Of a stretch of DNA of 64,000 nt, positions 44,900 through 54,204 are shown piece after piece; position 1 is the stretch's first letter; every line of letters begins with the position of its first letter. The position numbers and the translations under genes were made by a program. The DNA comes from Alkalimonas amylolytica. GTDB lineage: Bacteria > Pseudomonadota > Gammaproteobacteria > Enterobacterales > Alteromonadaceae. The DNA is taken from contig NZ_FNRM01000007.1 of assembly GCF_900107845.1 (NCBI RefSeq), forward strand, positions 1 to 64,000, written 5' to 3'. The notes under the pieces were generated by a model. It had not been told where the DNA came from and did not search any database. It was given only the letters and a program-made list of their open reading frames with translations.

Positions 44900-45894
44900 G
44901 CAATTATATTTTGCTGGAACACCTTAAAGTACAAAACGCCAACTGCATTGCCGGTTTTACTTATGGCTTTCCGGCCATTACCCATTTCCTTGGCTATACC
45001 CACGCACTGTCGCGTAAGTTACAGCAACAGTTTGGTATTGAACTAACCGGCTGTGCCGTGGTGTGTCATCAGCATCAGGTACAGGCTTATCAGCCTAGCG
45101 GTTGGGGGGATTACGTGTTTGCCTTAACCCGCAACCCTCTAATCCTAAAGAATGGCAACGCTGAGACAGCACCCATTGTTGAAGAGGGACGGATGCACCT
45201 TACCGTTTCATTGATTTTGGAATCCAGCAAAGCATTTAGTAGCAGCCAGCAACAACAGTTAGTTGAAACACTTACTGTGCTAGCGCAACGACAAAAGCTG
45301 GCTGGTGGCCAGGTGATTTGCCTCAAAGGCGTTAGCCTGTACAGCGATGATGACGAGCAGGCGTTAAGCCGCAAATTGCTGCGAAAAGTGCTGCCGGGTT
45401 TTGTATTAACGGATCGCTCAGAGCTGTTAAAGCAGCATTATCAGCAGTTAATCGCGACTCAGCCTAATGCCACTATGCTGGATGCCTGGCTGAATTTTGC
45501 TGCGTTAACTTATCAGGCGGTCACAGCAGAGGATGTTGACTCATCAACAGAGCAGCATGCCGTTGAATGGGTGCGGGTGCCTAAACTGGACAAAGGTTAC
45601 CTGGTGCCGATCACCACCGGCTATAAAGCGATTTCAGCGCTTTATCCTGCTGGCGCTGTTGCCAATAGCCGTGATCCGCAATATCCGTTTTGTTTTGTTG
45701 AATCTGCGTATGGCGTTGGCCAGTGGTTAAGCCCGCACCGTGTCCCTGATGTGCGCGATGTTGTTTGGCGTTATCGTCAGCAGGGGCCCTGGTATTTATG
45801 TACGACAAACACCTCACAAAATGCATTAAAGCTTCATCCGGAGCAGGAAGCCGCTTTAGCTGAACTCCCGGAAACTGAACTTACTTACTTTTAA
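44896..45894 (+). CDS. csy2: Csy2 (Cas5f)
   Basis: 332 aa; pairs with Csy1 at the crRNA 5' end. Typical stretches are ILLEHLKVQNANCIAGFTYGFPAIT, FLGYTHALSRKL, GEEGRMHLTV-type EEGRMHLTVSLILE and VESAYGVGQWLSPHRV. Overlaps csy1 by 4 bases; 15 bases separate it from csy3. Confidence 0.95.
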   Translation: MSNYILLEHLKVQNANCIAGFTYGFPAITHFLGYTHALSRKLQQQFGIELTGCAVVCHQHQVQAYQPSGWGDYVFALTRNPLILKNGNAETAPIVEEGRMHLTVSLILESSKAFSSSQQQQLVETLTVLAQRQKLAGGQVICLKGVSLYSDDDEQALSRKLLRKVLPGFVLTDRSELLKQHYQQLIATQPNATMLDAWLNFAALTYQAVTAEDVDSSTEQHAVEWVRVPKLDKGYLVPITTGYKAISALYPAGAVANSRDPQYPFCFVESAYGVGQWLSPHRVPDVRDVVWRYRQQGPWYLCTTNTSQNALKLHPEQEAALAELPETELTYF

Positions 45895-45909
45895 AAAAGG
45901 AACTAACCT

Positions 45910-46914
45910 ATGAGCGAAAAATTAGAGAATCCTTCAGTGCTGGCTTTTGAAGCCAAGCTAGCAAATTCAGACGCCATTATGGCCAGTGGCAATTGGGAAG
46001 AGCGTGCAAATGCCAACAGCTTTTTGCCTGTAAGTGTTAAAGAAAAAGCGGTACGAGGCACTATTTCAAACCGGTTAAAGTCGGCTTTGGCCAGCGATCC
46101 TGCAAAAGTTGATGCTGAGATACAAAAAGCTAATCCGCAGACTGTTGATAATGCCGCACTGCCGTTTGAGCACGATACGCTTAAAGTGAGTTTTACTTTA
46201 AGAATAATGGGCGATTTAGCCACACCCTCTACCTGCAACAAACCTGCATATCAAAAAGCTTTAGCCAATATTATTAATGGTTATGCTGAGCAAACCCAGT
46301 TTACTGAGTTAGCCAATCGCTATGCAGCTAATATCGCAAACGGCCGCTTTCTGTGGCGTAACAGGGTAGGCGCCGAAGCGGTGGAAGTGCAGGTGACACA
46401 TGGTAAAGAGCATTGGATATTTGATAGCCAGCAGTTTGATTTGCGTAGTTTTGCAGTGCCCAGCGGCGATTTGGCAAAGTTGGCACAAGTGATTAAGCAG
46501 GGCTTATCCGGTGAGAGTTTTGCACTGCTTAAGGTTAGTGCCTTTGTAAAACTTGGAGCTGGCCAGGCGGTTTATCCATCACAGGAACTAGTAATGGGTG
46601 GCGGTAAAGGTGATAAAAGCAAATTTTTGTATCAGTTAGATGGCGTTGCGGCAATGCACTCGCAAAAAATTGGCAATGCTTTGCGCACTATTGATACCTG
46701 GCACCCTGAAACAGCAGAAGTAGGTGCTATAGCAGTTGAACCTTATGGCTCAGTAACCAACCGTGGAAAAGCGTATCGTCAGCCGAAAGACGGCATGGAT
46801 TTTTATAAGTTGCTGGATGGTTGGATTTTGAAAGGTAAAACCCCGCCGTTGGAGCAGCAGCATTACATTATGGCCATGTTTATTCGTGGCGGTGTATTTG
46901 GTGAAGCCGGCTAA
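45910..46914 (+). CDS. csy3: Csy3 (Cas7f), backbone subunit
   Basis: 334 aa; six copies form the helical backbone along the crRNA. Recognised from [69 protein letters not shown] and [23 protein letters not shown] ribosome site precedes it; csy4 begins 10 bases after its stop. Confidence 0.96.
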   Translation: MSEKLENPSVLAFEAKLANSDAIMASGNWEERANANSFLPVSVKEKAVRGTISNRLKSALASDPAKVDAEIQKANPQTVDNAALPFEHDTLKVSFTLRIMGDLATPSTCNKPAYQKALANIINGYAEQTQFTELANRYAANIANGRFLWRNRVGAEAVEVQVTHGKEHWIFDSQQFDLRSFAVPSGDLAKLAQVIKQGLSGESFALLKVSAFVKLGAGQAVYPSQELVMGGGKGDKSKFLYQLDGVAAMHSQKIGNALRTIDTWHPETAEVGAIAVEPYGSVTNRGKAYRQPKDGMDFYKLLDGWILKGKTPPLEQQHYIMAMFIRGGVFGEAG

Positions 46915-46924
46915 GGGAACAACT

Positions 46925-47494
46925 ATGGATAGCTATATCGAAATTACGGTACTGCCAGACTTAGAAGCTGATGCCAACTTTCTAATGAATAATCTGTGCT
47001 CAAAATTGCATGCAGTGTTGGGGCAGGTGACTGAAGGTAAAGTAGGGATTAGTTTCCCAAATTATGGCGTAGCGGGTAAAAACCTCGGCACCAAGCTACG
47101 TATCCACGGCAGCGCGACTATGTTGGAAAAACTCATGGCGCAGAGTTGGTTAAAGGGGCTGCGGGATTATTGTCAGTGTAGTGATGTTTTGTCAGTGCCG
47201 AAGGATGCTAAGCAGCGTTATTTTGCCAGGCGCCAACTTAAGAGTGCGCACAACAAGCGCCAACGTTCAGTTGGTAAAGGCTGGTTAACGCATGAGGAGG
47301 CGATGGGCAAGATTCCTGATGAGTCACAAAAACCACTTAAGTTACCGTTTCTGCAACTAACCAGCCGGGGCAATAAACAGCAAATGAAAGTGTTTATTGA
47401 GCAGGGGCCGGTAATGGAACAGGCAAAAGAAGGCAGTTTTAATTCATACGGATTAAGTCGATTATCTGAAAAAGTAACAGTTCCTTGGTTTTAA
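46925..47494 (+). CDS. csy4: Csy4 (Cas6f), crRNA-processing endoribonuclease
   Basis: 189 aa (P. aeruginosa Csy4 187). It cuts each repeat at the 3' base of its hairpin and stays bound to it. From the ATG at 46925 the catalytic His falls at residue 29 (CSKLHAVL), exactly as in P. aeruginosa. The arginine-rich helix that grips the hairpin is visible (QRYFARRQLKSAHNKRQR, about residues 100-118), and the C-terminus has the FNSYGLSRL motif. A start 13 codons upstream would overlap csy3 and shift His29. Last gene of the operon, followed by its terminator and the array leader. Confidence 0.95.
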   Translation: MDSYIEITVLPDLEADANFLMNNLCSKLHAVLGQVTEGKVGISFPNYGVAGKNLGTKLRIHGSATMLEKLMAQSWLKGLRDYCQCSDVLSVPKDAKQRYFARRQLKSAHNKRQRSVGKGWLTHEEAMGKIPDESQKPLKLPFLQLTSRGNKQQMKVFIEQGPVMEQAKEGSFNSYGLSRLSEKVTVPWF

Positions 47495-47516
47495 CCCCTT
47501 TTTTTAGCTAGCGCCT

Positions 47517-47547
47517 GCAGCCCTTACCATATAAGGGCTGCTTTTTT
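47517..47547 (+). terminator. terminator of the csy operon
   Basis: Perfect 10-bp stem GCAGCCCTTA / TAAGGGCTGC, loop CCATA, then TTTTTT. It separates cas transcription from the array leader. Confidence 0.92.
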
Positions 47548-47624
47548 GCCCTCATAAAAAGGGTCAATCACGCATAGCGCTGAATGTTCTTTAATAATCA
47601 GGTTATTAGTGCTTAAATGCACTA
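47548..47624 (+). promoter_or_regulatory. CRISPR leader with IHF site
   Basis: A/T-rich 77 bases directly before the first repeat. At 47596-47608 there is a perfect match to the IHF consensus WATCAR-N4-TTR (AATCAG-GTTA-TTA), 16 bases before repeat 1. IHF bending of I-type leaders guides Cas1-Cas2 integration. The array promoter must also lie here, but no convincing -35/-10 pair is clear. Confidence 0.75.
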
Positions 47625-47952
47625 CTTCACTGCCGAACAGGCAGCTTAGAAATCTGACCGGTCATAGAAAGGCCGGTCAGTATGCTTCACTGCCGAACAG
47701 GCAGCTTAGAAATCGCACCCCTACAGAGCGTGAACAGGTATGTACTTCACTGCCGAACAGGCAGCTTAGAAAAAAGTTCCTCAGCATTGCTCGGAGTTTG
47801 AAACCTTCACTGCCGAACAGGCAGCTTAGAAATCACGGTAGTTGTGAGATAACTGAAGGCGCAACTTCACTGCCGAACAGGCAGCTTAGAAAGGCAAAGT
47901 CACGACCAATTTGGTTGGCTGCAGCTTCACTGCCGAACAGGCAGCTTAGAAA

Positions 47953-47984
47953 TTTTGGCCTGTCGGCCGAGTGCGAAAAAAAAT
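47953..47984 (+). repeat. duplicated spacer A, copy 1
   Basis: This 32-base spacer (starting ATTTTGGCC, ending in a run of A then T) is identical to the one at 48973-49004, 17 repeat units further on. Confidence 0.97.
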
Positions 47985-48972
47985 CTTCACTGCCGAACAG
48001 GCAGCTTAGAAATAGGGTAATATTGATATTGTCGAGGCGCTGCTCTTCACTGCCGAACAGGCAGCTTAGAAATCCGGGCTAAAAACGCCACCGGAAGTGA
48101 CACGCTTCACTGCCGAACAGGCAGCTTAGAAATCGACAAGCACGCCCGTAGACGAGTGAATGGGCTTCACTGCCGAACAGGCAGCTTAGAAATCCAAGTA
48201 AGATCGCCAGAGTCGGGATCATATCTTCACTGCCGAACAGGCAGCTTAGAAAATACTCCAGAGCAACCAGCAATTCACCAGTTGCTTCACTGCCGAACAG
48301 GCAGCTTAGAAAATTAACGATGTTGGTTTTGGCACCATCCTGGACTTCACTGCCGAACAGGCAGCTTAGAAAAGCTAATGAGATACGTTCAGGCCTGCCC
48401 CGTTCTTCACTGCCGAACAGGCAGCTTAGAAATTCGCCAATATTGCCTGAGCCTATGGAAGATCCTTCACTGCCGAACAGGCAGCTTAGAAATGCTTTGG
48501 TGGTTGGTCGCAAAAGCACAAATTCTTCACTGCCGAACAGGCAGCTTAGAAATTGCCAGCCTACAGGCAAGCCATGGCCGGTTTCTTCACTGCCGAACAG
48601 GCAGCTTAGAAAAGCACTGGCAATTTGAAGTGCGCATTGTGCAGCTTCACTGCCGAACAGGCAGCTTAGAAAAATAACTTTTGCGCTTCCCGAACAGACA
48701 GGCCCTTCACTGCCGAACAGGCAGCTTAGAAAAGCTCCGGCAAAACCATCAGCTTTGGTGATGTCTTCACTGCCGAACAGGCAGCTTAGAAAAGATCGCT
48801 CAGAACGAGCTGCAGCAAGGCCCACTTCACTGCCGAACAGGCAGCTTAGAAAACAAAGAAGCATCCGAAGCCCTGCGCGAGGCTCTTCACTGCCGAACAG
48901 GCAGCTTAGAAAGATGCGCGTACAGTGCTGAAGATCCGCCAACACTTCACTGCCGAACAGGCAGCTTAGAAA

Positions 48973-49004
48973 TTTTGGCCTGTCGGCCGAGTGCGAAAAA
49001 AAAT
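48973..49004 (+). repeat. duplicated spacer A, copy 2
   Basis: Identical to the spacer at 47953-47984; neighbouring spacers differ. Confidence 0.97.
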
Positions 49005-51613
49005 CTTCACTGCCGAACAGGCAGCTTAGAAATGGGGCAGCCGCGCCATCAACGGCAGTTACTTCTTCACTGCCGAACAGGCAGCTTAGAAATCTGGTTG
49101 GTATGGCGGTCTCGACTATCGCACCTTCACTGCCGAACAGGCAGCTTAGAAATGCATTGATAGGCCGTTACGGTTTACCTGCTTCTTCACTGCCGAACAG
49201 GCAGCTTAGAAAATTGCAGGCGGCAGCATTGACCGCATCAACGACTTCACTGCCGAACAGGCAGCTTAGAAACATCCGAGCAATAAACGCCGCAAACTGG
49301 CCCTCTTCACTGCCGAACAGGCAGCTTAGAAAATGCAGACAACCAGCGTGAGCTGGTGGGATGCCTTCACTGCCGAACAGGCAGCTTAGAAAGTCGAGCA
49401 TCGTATGTTGCTCATCGGCGGTTTCTTCACTGCCGAACAGGCAGCTTAGAAAGGACAACCAGCGCCAGATCGTGTGACTATCGCCTTCACTGCCGAACAG
49501 GCAGCTTAGAAAAGTCTAGGAGTTTTTTGTAACTACTTTCTCCCCTTCACTGCCGAACAGGCAGCTTAGAAAAGAGGGTCAGCTTATCCGGCTAACTACG
49601 CTAACTTCACTGCCGAACAGGCAGCTTAGAAAGTACTGAGGTTATCCGCGTTGTGTCAGACTGTCTTCACTGCCGAACAGGCAGCTTAGAAAATAAGGAA
49701 TGAGCATGAACCACTACACCAAATCTTCACTGCCGAACAGGCAGCTTAGAAAGGCAGCAAGAACGCATTCATGCGGAACGTCAGCTTCACTGCCGAACAG
49801 GCAGCTTAGAAAAGTGCTGAAAACCAAAGAAGCTCAGTCCATGATCTTCACTGCCGAACAGGCAGCTTAGAAATCCACCGGTGTGCGTAAGCGGACAGCT
49901 GGAAACTTCACTGCCGAACAGGCAGCTTAGAAAATCCTCAATGCTCTTGAATAAGTGCGGGGCTCCTTCACTGCCGAACAGGCAGCTTAGAAAAGGTAAA
50001 GCAGGCGGCCAGGGGAGACCATGCCCTTCACTGCCGAACAGGCAGCTTAGAAAAGGTAGCCCCCGGCGCTTACGAGGTTGACCCTCTTCACTGCCGAACA
50101 GGCAGCTTAGAAATTCCAGCCGGCAGCAGCACTCAGCTAATGCCTCTTCACTGCCGAACAGGCAGCTTAGAAATGGACTTTGCGAGGCAGTTTGAGCAAC
50201 TGCTCCTTCACTGCCGAACAGGCAGCTTAGAAACAGGGCCAACCATCTGGCACTTTCACCGGTGCCTTCACTGCCGAACAGGCAGCTTAGAAATGAGAGA
50301 TACCCAGCTCAGTAATGGCGTAAATCTTCACTGCCGAACAGGCAGCTTAGAAAATGGCCTGGACCCACTAACCGCCCAAGGTCTACTTCACTGCCGAACA
50401 GGCAGCTTAGAAAAGCGTCCAAAATGAATTTTTAACAGATCAATACTTCACTGCCGAACAGGCAGCTTAGAAATGCAAGAGCATCAACCAGCACTAACAA
50501 TAAACCTTCACTGCCGAACAGGCAGCTTAGAAACGACCCAACTTGCAAATCGTTGCTTAAGGAAACTTCACTGCCGAACAGGCAGCTTAGAAACGAGGAC
50601 GACAGCCAGTGGTTGCCCTACGACACTTCACTGCCGAACAGGCAGCTTAGAAAAGCTCGCCCAGGCGCTGACTGTTGATGGTCTTCTTCACTGCCGAACA
50701 GGCAGCTTAGAAAAAAGGCCGGGCACTATTGGGTAAGGAGAATGCCTTCACTGCCGAACAGGCAGCTTAGAAATAAACGGAGAAAATACGATGCCAACAA
50801 TCAAACTTCACTGCCGAACAGGCAGCTTAGAAACTGACCGGGCACGTAGGTCCCCAGCTTTGTCTCTTCACTGCCGAACAGGCAGCTTAGAAAATTACGA
50901 AGACTACAACCGAAGGGGCCAGCGCCTTCACTGCCGAACAGGCAGCTTAGAAAATTGTTTAGTCCTAAACTTAGTTGTCGGGTTTCTTCACTGCCGAACA
51001 GGCAGCTTAGAAAACGCTCGGGGGACTGGCGCGTAGTAAATGCACCTTCACTGCCGAACAGGCAGCTTAGAAAGCGTTAATGTCGCGTGCTCACCGTTAG
51101 GTACCCTTCACTGCCGAACAGGCAGCTTAGAAATAAGGGGGTAACTGATGGCTAAAATCCTAGTTCTTCACTGCCGAACAGGCAGCTTAGAAAGTTGACG
51201 GCCGGCGCTTTGCCAGAAGCAAAAGCTTCACTGCCGAACAGGCAGCTTAGAAAGTTGCGGCCGTGGCAGCTCTTGGGATTACACACTTCACTGCCGAACA
51301 GGCAGCTTAGAAATTGCTGACATTACCCTTCATGAATGCCAGCAGCTTCACTGCCGAACAGGCAGCTTAGAAAACGCTCCCCAACAACCCCAGCAACAAC
51401 AGCACCTTCACTGCCGAACAGGCAGCTTAGAAATGAGACGGCCAGATAAGCCGCAGCCATCGCCCCTTCACTGCCGAACAGGCAGCTTAGAAAACTTGGA
51501 CCGGATGCATTGACGTTATTATCTTCTTCACTGCCGAACAGGCAGCTTAGAAAAAAGGCCAAGTGCCTGGTTGAGCCGTTTGTGGCTTCACTGCCGAACA
51601 GGCAGCTTAGAAA

Positions 51614-51673
51614 GTGATACTGGCACCACTGAGCAGCTGCACGGTCTTCAATGCCGAACAGGCAGCTTAGAAA
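51614..51673 (+). repeat. duplicated spacer B plus C6A repeat, copy 1
   Basis: The spacer (starting GTGATACTGG) and the following repeat with C6A (CTTCAATGCC) recur identically at 52454-52513, 14 units away. Confidence 0.97.
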
Positions 51674-52453
51674 CTTACCGGCTAAATGAAATATCACCGG
51701 GCACACTTCACTGCCGAACAGGCAGCTTAGAAATGTCAGCGCCCTGCATGCTAATACGCAATCAGCTTCACTGCCGAACAGGCAGCTTAGAAAACATAAA
51801 CAAACTGTGCGGAATAGTTGATCTACTTCACTGCCGAACAGGCAGCTTAGAAATCTTTATCGTCGCGCTTAATCATTGGCTTATTCTTCACTGCCGAACA
51901 GGCAGCTTAGAAATGAGCGAAAGCCGCCGCCTGTCTGTGCTCCGGCTTCACTGTCGAACAGGCAGCTTAGAAATGTGGCCAGTGGGTGTCGGGCAAATCT
52001 TCGTTCTTCACTGCCGAACAGGCAGCTTAGAAAGAATGGCCTGCACCATGGCGGTGTTGAATAAACTTCACTGCCGAACAGGCAGCTTAGAAATGTCACG
52101 CCGCTAGCAGCTGATGGAAAAGCCACTTCACTGCCGAACAGGCAGCTTAGAAAACTTGCAGTAGCACGCCATATTCGGTGACTATCTTCACTGCCGAACA
52201 GGCAGCTTAGAAATGGCAGCCATCGGGATCACCGCAGCAAAAGCCCTTCACTGCCGAACAGGCAGCTTAGAAACAATTTACGTACAGCCTACGCACGTAT
52301 TGATCCTTCACTGCCGAACAGGCAGCTTAGAAAAACCCCACAGCAGCCCCGTGGTTTATTGTCAGCTTCACTGCCGAACAGGCAGCTTAGAAAGGTAGAA
52401 CCGAGGCTGTTTGTATTCGATTTTGCTTCACTGCCGAACAGGCAGCTTAGAAA

Positions 52454-52513
52454 GTGATACTGGCACCACTGAGCAGCTGCACGGTCTTCAATGCCGAACA
52501 GGCAGCTTAGAAA
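52454..52513 (+). repeat. duplicated spacer B plus C6A repeat, copy 2
   Basis: Spacer and mutated repeat identical to 51614-51673; flanking spacers differ, so one 60-base unit was copied. Confidence 0.97.
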
Positions 52514-52780
52514 TGGGCCTGCAGGTCTTCATCCAGGGCCCCGGCCTTCACTGCCGAACAGGCAGCTTAGAAACTATTGAGCCACCTATTGAGCCACCTA
52601 TTGAGCTTCACTGCCGAACATGCAGCTTAGAAAGACCGGCGTGGTTTCGGCGGGAACCGTGGGCACTTCACTGCCGAACAGGCAGCTTAGAAATTAACCG
52701 CCGCGATACGTATCTTTTTCAGCAACTTCACTGCCGAACAGGCGGCTTAGAAAACTGAGCAACAACAAGCAATACTGCAT

Positions 52781-53347
52781 TTAAAACGCGCCGGCTAAAT
52801 CGCTGTCGAAAATGACTCCGCTGAACCCTGACTGCTCAAAAAGTTCTTTGAATGCTTCTGATACAAACAAAGCATGAAAGCCATACATAGCAGACTTGAA
52901 AATCCACTTTTTGGACACATCCGTCTTATCAAATACTAATTGCTCTAAACCGCACTCATAGCCATCTTCAAAGTGTTTTACGGTTCGGGTTTTATCTTCT
53001 TGCCCAAACGTCAAAGGAATATAGATGTACATGGGTTTATTTGAAACACTAAGCGGCAGAAACTCACCCTCACGACTTAGCGGCTCCTGAAAGACACTGT
53101 AAGCCTGCTTAGTCATCACTAAATACGATCCCCAGTATGAAATATCTGGAATGCTTTGGCCTTTTTGATAAAAAGGGGCAAGTTTGCATTCGGTGTGCTT
53201 CCAGCGTGCGGATAAAGACTCGTTGGTTCTGGGTTGGCTTCGAATCAACACATAATCTTCATCGCCAAGGATGTCAGCAAACTGAAGTAAGCTAAGATCC
53301 AATACTTCAATGCTGTTTTCGACCGGCTTCAGGCGATAAACTGCCAT
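52781..53347 (-). CDS. Imm11 (DUF1629)-like immunity protein
   Basis: 188 aa, no signal peptide. The C-terminal pattern (LVFDKTDVSKKWIFKSAMYG, ALFVSEAFKELFEQSGFSGVIFD) resembles the Imm11/DUF1629 family, whose members neutralise nuclease toxins. It begins at the toxin stop with a TGATG overlap, the classic toxin-immunity order. A paralog with a nonsense codon lies at 54205-54765 on the other strand. The family call is by eye and moderately sure; the immunity role follows from context. Confidence 0.68.
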   Translation of the reverse strand: MAVYRLKPVENSIEVLDLSLLQFADILGDEDYVLIRSQPRTNESLSARWKHTECKLAPFYQKGQSIPDISYWGSYLVMTKQAYSVFQEPLSREGEFLPLSVSNKPMYIYIPLTFGQEDKTRTVKHFEDGYECGLEQLVFDKTDVSKKWIFKSAMYGFHALFVSEAFKELFEQSGFSGVIFDSDLAGAF

Positions 53348-54066
53348 CAGTTATTCCTTTTCTCAAGAATATTGGGAGGGAATGTACCATCTTTTAGTTT
53401 TCGTTTAACGGTTCTTAGTCTGGATAAGAACACAGACTCAGGCAGATTGTCGTTTGAAAACATTGCGGCTATCCAGGTTTCATAATTGTAGGTATGGATA
53501 GGGCGGTGAGGTGGAGACTCTGGGGTTGCCCAGTCATCAGGCGTATTTTTCGCAAAGTTCCTTAACCAAATGCCATTTAATGGATCATTGATACCCACAC
53601 CATACCCATGCAAATTAAGGCGGCTTTGAAGCATGAGCTCGCGCCGGTGCTTTCCACTACCGGGTATGATGTGATGCGCTTCGTGGATGGGGGTTGGCTT
53701 AGGCTCTCCGGCAGCCCTAAGATTTCGGGCCAGTTTTTTTGTAGGATGATGCTCTTCCGCCACTAATTCACGAATGTTTTTTGTCTTACTCTCTTCCCTG
53801 TAGGCTGCCAGGCTTTCCTGCAACTTAATATGAGCCACAATCTTTCTGCGCTCCAGCCTCAGGTGTTTCCAATCTCTAGTACGCTTTGCTTCTCGCTCAG
53901 CTCTTTGTGCTGATGTTTCAGACTTTGAAGCTGATTGATGCTTTGCATGGTGAAAGTGATGTGCTTTTTGTTCATAGAGATAAATGATCATCTCAAGAGG
54001 GCTTGGATTAAGCGGTCTTTCAGGAGCAGAGTAATGGCTTAAGTGTGGAGTCTTTTTGAATTCCAT
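53347..54066 (-). CDS. AHH-domain nuclease toxin
   Basis: 239 aa. The C-terminal half carries an AHH (HNH/Endo VII superfamily) nuclease motif: EAHHIIPGSG (E129-H132), LNGIWL (about 163-168) and a spaced HRPIHTYNY (H187, H191, Y193). The N-terminal 110 residues are charged, His/Lys/Glu-rich and helical, with no PAAR, VgrG, Rhs, LXG or signal sequence, so the delivery route is not visible; it could be a cargo effector or a detached toxin module. It is followed without a gap by the immunity gene. Both are slightly more A/T-rich than the core genes, suggesting horizontal gain. Confidence 0.78.
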   Translation of the reverse strand: MEFKKTPHLSHYSAPERPLNPSPLEMIIYLYEQKAHHFHHAKHQSASKSETSAQRAEREAKRTRDWKHLRLERRKIVAHIKLQESLAAYREESKTKNIRELVAEEHHPTKKLARNLRAAGEPKPTPIHEAHHIIPGSGKHRRELMLQSRLNLHGYGVGINDPLNGIWLRNFAKNTPDDWATPESPPHRPIHTYNYETWIAAMFSNDNLPESVFLSRLRTVKRKLKDGTFPPNILEKRNN

Positions 54067-54204
54067 TCAAAGATTTCCATAATGTCGGTATGTTGCCAAT
54101 ATGCTAGCATGTCAAATCATGATGCATCAATTTATTTTCCTTAATATAACGACCTGTCTGATCACATGAGTCACCATCACATAGAGCAATCAGGGATACA
54201 TGCC

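Larger units (their letters stand above)
47625..52753 (+). CRISPR. type I-F CRISPR array: 86 repeats, 85 spacers
   Basis: 28-base repeats with a near-constant 60-base period. Each repeat has CTTCA, a 5-bp stem CTGCC / GGCAG around a GAACA loop (positions 6-20) and the 8-base 3' handle CTTAGAAA, the type I-F design cut by Csy4. Repeat 1 is 47625-47652, repeat 37 is 49785-49812, repeat 38 is 49846-49873 and repeat 86 is 52726-52753. Spacers are 32 bases except one of 33 (49813-49845). Repeats are identical except five at the distal end: 51646 and 52486 (C6A), 51946 (C9T), 52606 (G16T) and 52726 (A19G). This fixes the leader at the 47.6-kb side and transcription rightward. Confidence 0.99.

Noticed and set aside
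47609-52758. Long open frames inside the CRISPR array, on both strands, with repeating peptides such as FLSCLFGSE or LHCRTGSLE
   Set aside because: They arise from the 60-base periodicity (a multiple of 3) of the repeat and have no independent gene signals.
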